Source: Rhexocercosporidium sp. MPI-PUGE-AT-0058
Taxonomy: Eukaryota; Ascomycota; Leotiomycetes; Helotiales
Direction of reading: 5' to 3'
Length of the DNA stretch: 64,000 nucleotides
Assembly (NCBI GenBank): GCA_020746875.1
Contig: JAGTJL010000005.1
Span: 930,001-994,000, forward strand
Of the stretch, positions 33,647 to 45,178 are shown piece by piece (positions within the stretch are counted from its first letter, which is position 1; each line of letters starts with the position of its first letter). The position numbers were made by a program, and so were the translations under genes. Under the pieces are notes generated by a model that was not told the DNA's origin, searched no databases, and worked only from the letters and a program-made list of their open reading frames with translations.

Positions 33647-36284
33647 GAAGTTGATAGGGTTTGGATATGCTGGGCTCATGAGAACCAAAATCACTTGTCT
33701 CTTGTATGGGAGACGGTTCTGGCGTGAGTGGGGTACAATGTTCTGATGTGCATGTTCGTACCGTCAGATGGAGGAGAAAGGCTGCTTGAAGGTCTGGATC
33801 TGCGAATCGAAAGCTAGATTGGAGGGAGGATATGATCATGACCTCGAGATCGATCAAGTAGAAACTGACGCTCGCCGAGTACCAAAAAAGTTGGATTCCA
33901 GTACATGTTCTCGAATCAAGTGGCCAGCCCCTTACAAGCTGGGAGAAGTCTAGAATTTATGAGGAATGACAATATGAGAGCCCCTTTTAAGCGAGCGTGC
34001 TAAGAATGGCCTTCCCAGACCATGATGACCTGGGCAAGACTCCTTCGCTGGAGAAATGTTCATTGCTCGGTGTGAATGAGGCAATCCAGAAAGTAACGGG
34101 AAATTGCTATATGATTATTGATTAGACTCGCACAAAAATGATGTCTCGCCTACTCTCCTACGATATCATCCTTCTGATAGTCGCATTTCGGAAGCGTAGA
34201 GTAATGAATATCATTGTGCCTTCACCAATCTCCTGTCTGTTCGCTACACTATTCTACTTAAATTTCTGTGCTATCTGCTATATATAGTGTGCCCAGAGGA
34301 TCTTCAACTCTGCCCAAAGGTCGATTGTCCAAGAGTTCCTTTGACGTGTGTTCGAACACCGAGTTAGACCACGCCCGCCTGGTCGGAATTATACACGTAC
34401 GAATGGGCCTTTGTTTGTGGCATGCTCAAGACCCAAAATCCATGATCCTTCATAACTTATAGCTGATATTGCTCACTGTCGTCCAGGTTTAATTCTCCTC
34501 TGGAGATGAGTTGTTATTTTGTATCATTCGATATTTGCTGTTGTTATCGACGGAGAGGTATAGAGGGAAGAATCGTCTGGAGGAGAGATGATATTGCATG
34601 CTATGATGACCGTTAATCTGAAGCTGGGGGTTAGGAATATGATGAGTCGGCAACAATCACACAATTTTTCGGATCAACTCAATGCTAATACGGACATTGG
34701 TCAATATTATCGGAGGAAATCAACGTTCGGCAGGAGAAAGCAAGCAAAGTGGATCAGAGATAGATTTGAAAGCATGCGTAGTAACAATTTTGTCCGTTAT
34801 ATTCTCGGTAAAGTAAGTTGGGACGAGAATCCACAGGGAGTCTTTGTAAAAAATATAGAAGAACTGGGAGCAGGAGGGAGGAAAGTGCCTCGAGACATTT
34901 TCCTGGAATTGGGTAGATGAAAACATGGAAATCCAAAGATCAACACAAAAACAAGTTATAACTAGAAAGAACCATGAAACCGAAATATTCCAAGAAAGTC
35001 GACGAATCCTTTCGTAGAAAATACCACCAAGCAATCCTCAGGTGTGACAGCTGCACTTGCGCTTACTCCCTTCATGAGCATCATGAGGATGAAGATGACG
35101 AGACCTACTTATTCGTCGACTTATCCATTCGAAACCACCCGCCTCTTTCCATTATCCCCCATTGGCATATCTTTCCGCTCCGGGAACCTCCACCTTTAAT
35201 TGCTGAATAATGCTTCCCAGTTTCACCGCCATCGGCTCCCACTCATCCCCTCACCCCATAACATCGGATATGTGCCTCAAAGCAGTGACTGCTGGACCGG
35301 TGTGGAGATGTGGAGCCGTACTGTACTAACTGACTGATTGATGCGTGATGATCTGATAAGATTGCTTGATCTGATGGCACATGCGAGGAGATGGGATGTG
35401 CCGAGACCCAACCTTGTTCTCCAACTGGACGAAGCTTACCCGTCTCCTTCTTTACGAAGCTGTACCGTACAGAATCGAAGCTTGCAAGAGAAAGAAGGGA
35501 AAACATGTGGCTAGATTTTGCGAAGTAAAGTAAGGGTCGAGGCGAGTTAGGTAGATTGGTTTAGAGAATGAACGTCTTACAAGTTTTTGACAAGACTTCG
35601 CTCTACTATATGTCCCTTTGCGAATTGCCGGCTCCAGATGTGGAAGGAGGGGTTCTGTACAAGGTACGGAGTAGTTAGGCTAGGTAGGGAGGTAACACTG
35701 TATGGCATGCAGGACAGTGTTAAATGGCCATGTACAGCATAGGTCCGTCTATGCTGGGGGCTAAACGGAGACAAGCGGAGCTCCCCCTCTCTGATTCTTT
35801 ATCCTTCGGGGTAAGATATGAATATAGTACCAGGGTTTATTGGACAGCACTGTGTCTTACATCTGCTTCTTGCATCCTGCAGCTCACATGTGCCTAGCTA
35901 TAGCTTAACCCGATTACTATAGACAGGGCCGAATCTCCGAACTGGCCTGTCAGCTCACCTATAGTAGACCACTTTTGATTTCTTCATCCGTTTGTTGCCC
36001 CCCGCGCTTTCCGCTGATGTACAAGGCTGGTTAAGTGATAGAAGGACGGATGAAAACGATACAAAAGCCTGGGAAGTCTCACGAAAGAAAGTTGTAACTT
36101 TGCAATATATTTCCTATCTGCTGCTCTTGTCTTTTTGAAATTTGATAATTCTACTATCTTGCAATCGTTGGACTTCTGTAAGTAGGGGTTTATTCATGGT
36201 GGTAGTTCGGGCTGCTAAGACGAGTTTGTGCTAATTGGGAAGTAGTATCTCGCAACCTTCTCAATATAGCCAACAATCAACACC
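33647..36284. other. Gene-poor intergenic region
   Basis: 2.6 kb with no supported gene. A 110-codon plus-strand ORF at 34588-34920 is basic and unlike anything I know; it overlaps minus-strand ORFs of equal length and has no splice partners. The rest is of mixed composition, with short pyrimidine runs near 35.1-35.25 kb. Confidence 0.5.
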
Positions 36285-36664
36285 ATGCACTTCCCAACTC
36301 TCTTCTCTGCAGCTTCAGTCCTCCTCATCGCAACCGCCTCCGCCATACCCTCATTCTTAGTCTTAGTACGTCACGTCTCGTTCCCAAGTTCCCCCTTCGC
36401 CTTCTTTCCCCCCAATATCTCACTAACATCCATCAGCGCCAATCCTCCACGGCACCAATCGATACAGCGCCCCTCCTACTTGGCTCCTGCTTAGCGATCG
36501 GGTCCTGTTACTACGGCGGGAATCAACAGGGCTGCTATACTGCAGGATGCGGGAACCAGACATTGCTTGGAAGCATCTGCTCGTGCAATGCTGATGTGCA
36601 GAAGGCGCTTGATGTACAGCTTCAAAAGGGCGCGAAGCAGTGGCCTGTGAAGTGCCCGTACTAG
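36285..36664 (+). CDS. Small secreted cysteine-rich protein (effector-like)
   Basis: Two exons, 36285-36365 and 36437-36664, joined in phase 0 across a 71-bp intron (GTACGT donor, CTAAC branch site, CAG acceptor), give 102 residues. A clear signal peptide, MHFPTLFSAASVLLIATASA, is followed by a mature part of about 80 residues with seven Cys: GSC, GSC, GC, GC, IC, SC and a last one at KCPY*. The order GSCLAIGSCYYGGNQQGCYT, GCGNQTLLGSICSC suggests a compact disulphide-bonded fold, with one unpaired Cys unless one lies in the cleaved part. I recognise no family. Candidate effector or antimicrobial peptide; this is inference from size, secretion and Cys content only. Confidence 0.72.
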
Positions 36665-36951
36665 ACAGAGGAGGCTGAGGTATGTTTGTAGAGAGATATG
36701 TGAGGAGGGGATAGGTACATGAAGAAAGCTTGGGGATGGGGAAGTGGGAAGATGATACCATGAAATGTAGATATGAGAGTGATGAAACAAGGTTGCTTGT
36801 AAGCTTCGAAAGATCTTTCTCATAATACACCGGGAGGCCCAAAGGCACATGCTGTTTTGTTTCCCACGCCCATGAACGCCGAACTCCTCGCTGTAACGTC
36901 CAGAATATACACCCATATTGCCTACATCTCCTCCAATTCTTTGAAGTATGC

Positions 36952-37743
36952 TCATCGCAGGTAGTGTAGTACCAACCAGCAGAACCCAAAGAAGATCACC
37001 ACGCCCGCCCAGAAGATCCATTTGTCCTGCTTCGCCCTCCGCTCAATCATGCGTATGGTGTCTCCGCTGACACCCAGTGTGTTCGCCACACTATACAATC
37101 TCTTCTGGGTGCCTTTCAAGATCTCTCTCTGTTGGCCCAAGTCCCCCAGTACTGCTTGACCCCGTGCCAGATATTCATCTAGTGCCGTGTGCGTGTTCGC
37201 AAAGAAGTTTTGTTCCCTCAAAGCATGGTTCTCTCTTGCTTGGTCCCCAGATTGCATGCCGAGACTTGACTGTCCGCCCTCCTTGGGCGCCCACGGGGAG
37301 CTCACATTCGCATTCGCGGCGACGGAAGCATTGGAATAGGGATTATCTGGGGTGGCAGTATGATGTGGCCTTCGTCCCAGCAACTCCTGCCTGTTGACAC
37401 TACTCTGCACATCCTCATTCTGCAGCTTCAACTCCTTAAATTCTTCTCTAAAAGACTGGAGTTCTGCGCGGAAGGACTTGAGACGTTCTTCTGCTTTCTC
37501 CTTTTTCGAGGGGTTGAGTTCGGATTTGATGAGGTCGGCGTAGGAATCGAGGGTTCGGGAGAAGGAGGTAAGGGAGGCGGATATCTGGCCGAGGAAGGAT
37601 GGAGATAGGGGCTGGCCGGCTGTGGGGGAGGAGAGATCGCGTTTGAGAGAGGTGGATTGTTTAAGGGCGGTGTTGAAGAGTGTATTCTGGAATGTGGTTA
37701 GTTGAGTTAGTCTTCGATATTTGGGTGGGACATAGCGAACCAT
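36952..37743 (-). CDS. BOS1: Golgi SNARE Bos1 (membrin/GOSR2 family)
   Basis: Qb-SNARE for ER-to-Golgi vesicle fusion. The frame is open from the ATG at 37741-37743 to 36952. I place a 54-bp intron at 37687-37740 directly after the ATG: its 3' end has CTAAC and an AG acceptor, and removal gives the family start M-NTLFNTALKQSTSLKRDL. Retention would add 18 residues (VRYVPPKYRRLTQL...). The donor GTTCGC is weak, which is the main doubt. The spliced product is about 245 residues. The N-terminal three-helix part is followed by a linker, a SNARE-type heptad helix (HTALDEYLARGQAVLGDLGQ, then KGTQKRLYSVANTLGVSGDT, about residues 160-220) and a C-terminal membrane anchor WIFWAGVVIFFGFCWLVLHY. Type and order match Bos1. 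Confidence 0.9.
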   Translation of the reverse strand: MVRYVPPKYRRLTQLTTFQNTLFNTALKQSTSLKRDLSSPTAGQPLSPSFLGQISASLTSFSRTLDSYADLIKSELNPSKKEKAEERLKSFRAELQSFREEFKELKLQNEDVQSSVNRQELLGRRPHHTATPDNPYSNASVAANANVSSPWAPKEGGQSSLGMQSGDQARENHALREQNFFANTHTALDEYLARGQAVLGDLGQQREILKGTQKRLYSVANTLGVSGDTIRMIERRAKQDKWIFWAGVVIFFGFCWLVLHYLR

Positions 37744-39052
37744 CTTGTCAACAGAGGTGGCTCACACAGAGCCTTGGTTGTGAGAATGCGGAAAGGTCGT
37801 AGAGAGCGTAAGGAGAAGATAATCTTCTATTTGCGATCAAAATTCGCACGGCGTGGGCGTCTGGAGCTTTTGCAGACGTGGTAACAAGTGTCTCTCGGCT
37901 TGTGAAAGGGAAAGGACAACATTTAAAAAATCCGGAGCCTTGTCCCCCGACGAATCATGGGCGGTGTGGCTGTGCAGCGCTGTGGCTTTAGCATCGGAAG
38001 CGGAAATTGAGTTTTTCCGAGATTTCCCACTCCGACGGGGCGGGACGTCACTGCTTTAGTGATCTCCCGGGACTGCCAGGGACTGGACCCTGAAAAAGGG
38101 ACACCCACCATCGCTCGCTCATGGGCCCTGTTGTTGTTTCTGCTTGTTTCTCGTCCCGTATGGACCGTATTGGCCGTATCAGATCCCACCAGGACCTCGG
38201 CAGGCAATTTTCACAGCCACATTGTCGGAGAGCGGTGCATCCATGATTTGGCCACGGGTTGATTGGAGGTTCATGGTTGGGTTGGGTCGGGTCGGGTTGG
38301 ATGATCCAGCTCCAGCTCCAGCCAGATGGCACGTCCCAGAGGGTTGAGCGAGGATTGCGTCTTGCATCGCCGAACTGGGAAGCTGTGACTTTCCCATATC
38401 GGATCCACCCTCACATGCCAGCAATCTGAACCAGCTCTGCCCTGCCCTCCTCTACCACTTCAATCCTCTTTCCTCCACAGCGATCCTACAAACCCAATTC
38501 CGCCTCATCTGCTCTACCTACGTACGTCTCTCTCGAAACCCAAGATACAGACAGACATTCACGCAACGACTCAATCGTTCGTCGGTCACAAACTCCATCT
38601 CTATAGGTGCTTGGATAGTCAGTTCCATATTCTTTTTGCTGCGCCTCGAAACGCTTTGCCCTCCATACACAGTCCTGCCCATTTTTACGGACCACCACAT
38701 CACAGTTGTCTCACGATCGTCTCTGCGGCTGTCATACATCACTCAGAGTCAGTCCTTGCTGAGGCTGGGTCGAATCGTTGGACAAACGAAGTGCCACAAT
38801 CGAATCTTTATCTCTTGCGCAACCGTCAGCCTCCAAGATAGGCAACGCTTTCGTGCGCTGCCCGAATTCCACAATCCCAACGACCTGGTCGAACTGTGAA
38901 GTTCAATCTTTGCTGTGAGCCAGCATATAAGGGTTCAATCCATAAAGGAATGGTAGCAGCGACTGCAGCAGAATGTGCGCTCCCTCTTCAATACGCAGAA
39001 GTTCCCCGCTGATAATACCCAACAGAAACCCAAACCATCTCCAAAACTCATA
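37744..39052. other. Intergenic region, BOS1 and membrane-protein gene upstream
   Basis: The genes on either side diverge, so both promoters lie here. Mixed composition with short CAGCTC repeats near 38310. ORFs on both strands are short and unrecognised. Confidence 0.5.
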
Positions 39053-39607
39053 ATGCCGACCCTCTCGACAACATATCTCCTCCCTGCCATCCTCCTCAAT
39101 CCCGCCTTCGTCCTCCATCTCTTCAATACCTTCATCTCCCATATGATGCCTCCCCCACCTTCAGTCTCGCACTCCCCGCACCCGTTCATGGAGAGTATCG
39201 GGCCCGTTCGTAACGCTCCTCCTTACCTCGATATGCATGCGGACGAACAACTCTGCTGGGGCTATACGGCTGTCATGGTCTTGGTACAAGTCCTCGCATT
39301 CGGCCGGGTGAGCGATAACAGAGTACGCAGAAAGAGTGCCAAGGCGGCTAAACTTGAGCGGGAGAGAATCAGGAAGGAGAAACTTGAGAAGACAGTCGAA
39401 GAAAGGAAAATTGCTGCGTTGAAAATAAATGGACATGTGAATGGAACTCTGGATGGCACTTGCGATGTTCCTGCAGAGCAGAAACTCTCAAACGGAGTTG
39501 CGAACGGTGGACCGACGAAAGAAGATTCATCGAACGAACGGAGGAAAGATTCTTCTGATAGTGATGAGACCTTGACAGAGACGAGTGAAGAGGAGATGAT
39601 TCCCTAG
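39053..39607 (+). CDS. Small membrane protein of unknown role
   Basis: Single exon, 184 residues from the first in-frame ATG (39053). Two hydrophobic segments: MPTLSTTYLLPAILLNPAFV to HLFNTF (about 5-30), and CWGYTAVMVLVQVLAFGRV (about 68-86). A Lys/Arg/Glu-rich helix follows (RRKSAKAAKLERERIRKEKL), then an acidic Ser/Thr-rich tail ending in TSEEEMIP that looks disordered. No family recognised. The clean gene start, continuous frame and charge pattern make it more than a chance ORF. Confidence 0.6.
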   Translation: MPTLSTTYLLPAILLNPAFVLHLFNTFISHMMPPPPSVSHSPHPFMESIGPVRNAPPYLDMHADEQLCWGYTAVMVLVQVLAFGRVSDNRVRRKSAKAAKLERERIRKEKLEKTVEERKIAALKINGHVNGTLDGTCDVPAEQKLSNGVANGGPTKEDSSNERRKDSSDSDETLTETSEEEMIP

Positions 39608-41116
39608 CTTTTCAATTATGATCCCTGCCTGCTTTCTGCTTTCGGGATTATAAGCCGGGGGATAGATTGGTACTTTATTGGAAAATCTGGCAAGCATGGC
39701 GTTTTTGGGCGGGGCTTGGGAACAATCGACATACGATATTGGAGTTTTGAGGTCTGCCTTTGGCATTCAAGGATAGAGAGGATGGGTCAGAAACAATGAG
39801 ATGAATTCCCACGTTATTTCATGTTTGGTTCGGTACAGGTGTGGAGCCGAAGAATAAACAAAGGCCGAGTCAAGTCTCCCGAATAAAAGTCCCCGAACAG
39901 AATTAAACGAGACAATGAACCAAGCAGACAGGTTGAATGATAGAAGTACTGCATACCCGTATTCTAGGTAGAGGAGATGGTAGGGGAATTCAAGGGCTAA
40001 GTAGTCCACAATAGTCATACCGACAATTCCGATTCACATGCCAGTGGCTGACAAACATCGTCCCAGTCCTCGGTCGTTTTCGCAATCACCACCTATCTGA
40101 GTTGGAGGCCCGAAGCTCCTACAAAACCCTGACGAGATCAAGCCAATTGTCAGTCTGGCTTTCCTTTCGTGCTTTCTCCTTGACTTCGCTAGCAGAGACC
40201 TGCAAGCGCATTCTAGTTTGTGGTTCTTTGATCTGTGGTGGAATTTTGGAAGTGAGATGCTGCATTGTAATTGGTTCGCTTACATGAGATGTAAAAAGGG
40301 GGAAGGGTGGGACTTTCAACATTGCGCTGGACTGGACTGGATTGGATTTAATATGGTGAGTTGTGTACTTATCTTCTCAATCTATCGGCTTAGCTGAGCG
40401 CTGAATACACTCGGTCCCTTTCTTCCTATGGGTCAGGAGAGTCGTTACATAGTCAACGATAGTTCTACCTGCTGATGCAGGCTTTCTACGGTGCATGCAG
40501 TTCACACAAGTCGACAGGTAAGGTAGCAATTACGGTTCGCGCGAGGGGACAAAGTTGAATCTCGCACTGCTTACTTTACCTGTCTATCTCTGCCAAAGCG
40601 TAGTAAATTATGAGAGGCAATGAGCGGAACTCATTGTCAGATAACTGCGGGTACAGTACATACGTAGGCGTCGTACAAAACCTCCAATAAGAAGCTCGAT
40701 AGTGTGTCTAGCGAGTTCGCGATTGCTATCACAGCTGATGAGGTAAAACCAAGCTCTGAAACCGATGAAAAAGCTTTGCTGCGAAATATCTCCACTGTCA
40801 GATAAAACTGATGTGTATGCAGGCGTCGTACAAGCCATCCAGCCAGAAGCTTTGTATTCATGTCCAACCGGGAAGCGAGCTATCGCCACGGCTGGTGACG
40901 TAAGGTCAGCGCGGGTGAGAGGTTTGGCTGTTATTATTTTTCAGTATAGTATACCACTGGCTTTATGGTAGATGCGTCTGCATAAATAAGAACTACTCCA
41001 AAAACGATGGAATTCCCTCTATTATTTCTCACTGTTCAAATCGCCTTGATCTAGGAAAATCGCTTCCACAACCCCTTTGAAGAAAGATTGCTTCTCTCCC
41101 TCCAAATACGGAAATC
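39608..41116. other. Intergenic region
   Basis: No supported gene. A 67-codon minus-strand ORF with a real ATG (40119-40322) is too short to judge. Two almost identical-length minus frames at 40.6-40.9 kb are unrecognised. Confidence 0.45.
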
Positions 41117-42322
41117 ATGACAAGTCGTAAAGTACCACCTTCTCTCATCCTAGGGACGGGATTAGTATCCAACGATCTCTCCAAACACGAAAGTCATCGA
41201 GAAGTCCTCGGCGTAGCAAGGGAACTTGGCATAATGATCCTCGATACTTCGAGAGTCTACGTGAGCTATCCCTCTCATATTCAAATGACTCCTATATTTC
41301 CAGGAATGATGCCTAATGCTGGATGATATGATAGGGTGGAGGTGCATCCGAAGAATTCATTGGCAACGAAGGCTTGTCCTCAGAGTTCGATATCATCACC
41401 AAGGCACGAATGGGACTTGTTCCTGGTGGGGCGTCGAAAGAGGGGATATTCAAGTCATGGAGGGACAGTGAGGACGCTTTGAAAGTGAAGAAGGTAACGT
41501 TTCCCATTATCTCTCTAGAATATTCGATCCGATGACAGGGACGAACAGGTGAAATACTACCTCCTCCACGTCCCCGATGAAACAACACCCATCAGCGAAA
41601 CAATGGAAGGAATCCAAGCATTATATCTATCAGGACATTTCGAACAAGTAAGCTTCAACAATAGACCGAGTGAACCCCCAAAAAAATAGAAGCAAACACC
41701 TAATGTCTCTCCCATAGTTCGGACTATCCAACTTCTCCCCCTCCCAGGTCCAAGAATGCCACGCCTACATGTCTAAACACAATTACATCCTCCCCACCGT
41801 CTACCAAAGCATATACAGCCTCTGCACGCGCCGCAACGAAAGCACGCTCTTCCCGCTCCTGCGCAAACTCAACATTTCCATTCAAGCGTACTCCGCTCTT
41901 GGCTCTGGCTTCCTCACTCGCACGCCGGACCAGATCAGGGCCGGAGAAGGAAATTTCGATAGCGCGACTGTGCTGGGTAGGATTTTGCGGGATATGTATG
42001 GCGGGGAGAAGTACTTGAGCTTTTTGAAAGATTTTGGGAAACTGGTGGAGGGGTTGGGGGAGTAGAGTGGGAGTAGCTTATAGGTGGGTGGTTTGGCATG
42101 GTGGGTTGGATGGGGGAGGGGCGATGGGGTTGTGGTTGGTGCGAGTAGGGGAGTCAGCTGAGGGAGGTGGTTGAGGAGATTAAGAAGGGACCTCTTGAAG
42201 ATTGGGTTGTGGAGAGGTTGGATGAGATGTGGAGGGATGTGGAGGAGGAGGCGCCGGAAGATAATTTTAGAACGTTTACGAAGTTGGTGAAGGCTGGGCT
42301 GCTGTCGGGAACGACGCATTAG
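41117..42322 (+). pseudogene. Aldo/keto reductase (AKR7-like), C-terminus broken by frameshifts
   Basis: NADPH-dependent carbonyl reductase family. Exons 41117-41260, 41335-41493, 41549-41647 and 41718-42065 read 249 residues: IMILDTSRVYGGGASEEFIG (catalytic Tyr in SRVY), EFDIITKARMG (catalytic Lys), VKYYLLHVPDETTPISETME, FGLSNFSPSQVQECHAYMSK, LNISIQAYSALGSGFL. The frame then stops at 42065. The rest of the family's C-terminus is nevertheless present: RVGVAYRWVVWHGGLDG in one frame, RGDGVVVGAS in a second, and LREVVEEIKKGPLEDWVVER to LVKAGLLSGTTH* (42322) in a third. Three shifts lie within about 100 bp. This suggests a decaying gene or poor sequence at that spot; the core fold could still be made in truncated form without the cofactor-binding end. 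Confidence 0.75.
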
Positions 42323-43627
42323 TTATTTGAAAAGGCATGATTTAGAGTAAGTCGCGAGATTGAGAGTATTCTCATCAGAGATCCTGGTGGTATAAACGTT
42401 ATTAACGGGTATTAGTACACTAGTGACTTGATAGTCGATGTATACAGCTACGCATATGGAATTACGCAGGAGATATACTTTGACTTCTTCTCTGCTTACC
42501 GAGAAAATTACAAGAGGGGGAAGCTAAGTGTGCCTATAACTTTCGACTACTTAATTTACTTGTTGGAAGATATGTATGCAGTGGTGTCAACAGGCATCTC
42601 GGATACTCACACACTCTTAGTGACTAAAATCTCTTAGGGGTGGATCTATTCAAGGGTGCTCCTTCACCAGGACCTCGAACGCTAGAACCACAGAGTTCAA
42701 GACTTCTAGGATTGTTGTCTGGTTGTCTCTTTTTGATTTCCAGCGTTCATCCTTCGATACAGCTTGAATCGTGGCGTTCGCCATGACAGTTATAGGCTTC
42801 TCAGTGGATATCTACGTCATCTACCAACGTCGAATTTGAGTTGAAGTAAGTTGAGCACGCAAGACGTCTCCAGAATGACAGCACCGCTTAATTCAGGGGA
42901 TAACGGATCCCTCCCTACCCTTCAGCCAATGAACATCAACAAAGATCGCGTTTTTAAGATTAAGCGAGTAGGGGAGACGGAGACGGAAACCTCGACGACA
43001 CTTCTAGAAATAGTTTTGCTCGGAAATCAAGCATCTGGGCGTCAGACATGGTGATCGTGGCTTTCCCTTTCCCTTTCCCCGCGATCTTATCCGGGCGAGA
43101 TCTTGAGCTGGGATGAGGTGGCGGTGAGATATGCATTGCTTCGTTCTTGATTCAATAACTTTCTTTCAAGTGATTGAAACTTGGTGGCGAGCCTCATCTC
43201 GAGATGAACCTCGGAGCGTGAGCAAGGTTGGAAAGGTCAAAGTCAGAATCATCTTTATATCTGCTCGAACACCATGATTTGTAAGTAAAACCTTGACTCC
43301 AGCCGTCAGGCAAGTATTCCCCATATCAAGACAAGCGTATGTGGGGTAGTTGGTCCGCTTCTGCCTTTATCTGTTTTACGAGTAAGCCACGCCACCTCTG
43401 GCTGACTGTTACAGGTATTGCACAATGCGTTCTTGCGATGGTGTCATTTAGTGTTGCAATTTCCTGTGACCGGAAGATGGAGCTCATATATATCGAGATT
43501 CCCTTTGGACACATTGCTTTTTATTTGACATTTACAAGTGCTTTTCGATTACCTGTTGTTTCGAGCCTCTGGTTTCTCGATCTGTCACAGCTTTTATAGT
43601 CATATTTCCTTTTCATTGAAGTTCAAG
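42323..43627. other. Intergenic region
   Basis: No gene supported. The dioxygenase frame is open upstream to 43538, but the ATG at 43628 fits the family better. Confidence 0.5.
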
Positions 43628-44874
43628 ATGGCACCTTCACTTGAGATCCGCCATGAAGAGAGTGCAGGCAACACCGCTCATCCCATTAAGGCCAAGACCA
43701 CAGTCAAGGCTGCTCCCGTCTCAACCTACATTCCTGGCCGCACAGCCATCCAAAAGCACGACGACACATACAAATATGAAGATCTCAGACCCTACTTCCC
43801 CAATAAAGTCTGGCCAGCTTTAGAAGAAGTGCCTTACGCAGACAAAGCACACTTCGGCGACCCAACATTCAAGAATCTCCTCTCAACAGCCACAGACATA
43901 TTCGACTACAACCCCAAGATCGGGACTGAGATCCACGGTGTCGACCTCTCAACCCTCACAGACGCAGCTAAGAACGACCTTGCCCTCCTTATTGCTACAC
44001 GCGGCGTAGTTTTCTTCCGCAACCAGAAGAACCTCTCCATCGAAGCCCAGAGGGAACTTGGTGCTTACTTCGGCACTCTGCATAAACACGCCACGACATC
44101 CGTCCCGAAGAGAGGAGATCTAGATGACGTGCACGTGGTGTACACAGATGAGAAGTCAAAAGACCAGAGAGCTATGTTCACGCCTAGCTTCCTATGGCAT
44201 TCAGACGTCACATACGAGATTCAACCGCCATCGTACACTTCTCTCAAAGTCCTGACTGGACCACCTCGCGGCGGCGGCGGAGACACACTCTGGTCATCGC
44301 AATACGCCGCCTACGATTCCCTCTCGGCGCCAATGCAGAAATATCTCGAGTCCCTCACGGCGCTGCATTCCTCACACATGCAAGCCGAAGGTACACGTGC
44401 AGCAGGCCGAACTGTCCGTCGAGAGCCTATCATAACGGAACATCCATTGATCAGATCGCACCCCGTGACGGGCTGGAAAGCACTCTTCTTCAACCCCGGG
44501 TTCGTGACGAAGATTGTGGGCATTCCGAAGGCGGAGAGTGATGTTATCATCGGGTATTTGAATGAGGTGGTGGTGACGACGCAGGAGTTGCATGTTAGAT
44601 TCCAGTGGGGTGAGGATGATGTCGCGTTTTGGGATAATAGGGTTACGGTATGTTCTTTTCTGCTCTCTTCTCTGACTTGTGCTGATATCGATAGAATCAT
44701 TCGGCTTCTTATGGATTCGCGCCGCATCGGAGACATGCTGTGAGGGTGTGTTGTCAGGCTGAGAGGCCGAGTTTGGCGCCTGATGCGAAGAGTCAGGAAG
44801 AGGATGTGGCGGAGAAGTATGGCTTGCCTGCTGTCAATAAGGATGGTAGTAAGCAGAGTAATTATAATGATTGA
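43628..44874 (+). CDS. TfdA/TauD-family 2-oxoglutarate-dependent dioxygenase
   Basis: Non-haem Fe(II)/2-oxoglutarate oxygenase, in fungi often acting on taurine or other sulfonates. Two exons, 43628-44647 and 44695-44874, with a 47-bp intron in phase 0, give 399 residues. ATG at 43628 follows a TTGAAGTTCAAG leader; a longer frame begins at 43538 with a hydrophobic extension that the family lacks. Motifs: GTEIHGVDLSTLTDAAKNDL, RGVVFFRNQ, the iron-binding H-x-D at LWHSDVTYE (H191, D193), PPRGGGGDTLW, VTGWKALFFNPGF, and the distal His with the 2-oxoglutarate Arg in PHRRHAVRV (H354, R357). All iron ligands are present, so it should be active. Substrate inferred only. Confidence 0.93.
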
Positions 44875-45178
44875 GGCTGGGTAAGCCCGGCTGTGGTTTT
44901 GATTCTTGCGGCAATTGAGCGGGCGTTGGGAAGGGAAACAAACACATTGCATGCCTGGGATGGTAGGAGTTATATTCGTTCTTCACGAGATACGATCTGG
45001 ACGATAGTCGGACAAATGCACATATTTGAAGTGCACATGCTCACAAATTGATTATGTGCTATTCGATTTCTTCTTTGGTATCTTCATCAAAGCATGTGAT
45101 CTTTCGCCACATTTACCTGCCCTGATGCTTCTCATATGCAGCCCAAACACCCAAACTCCCCCAATTTTCATTTACAAA

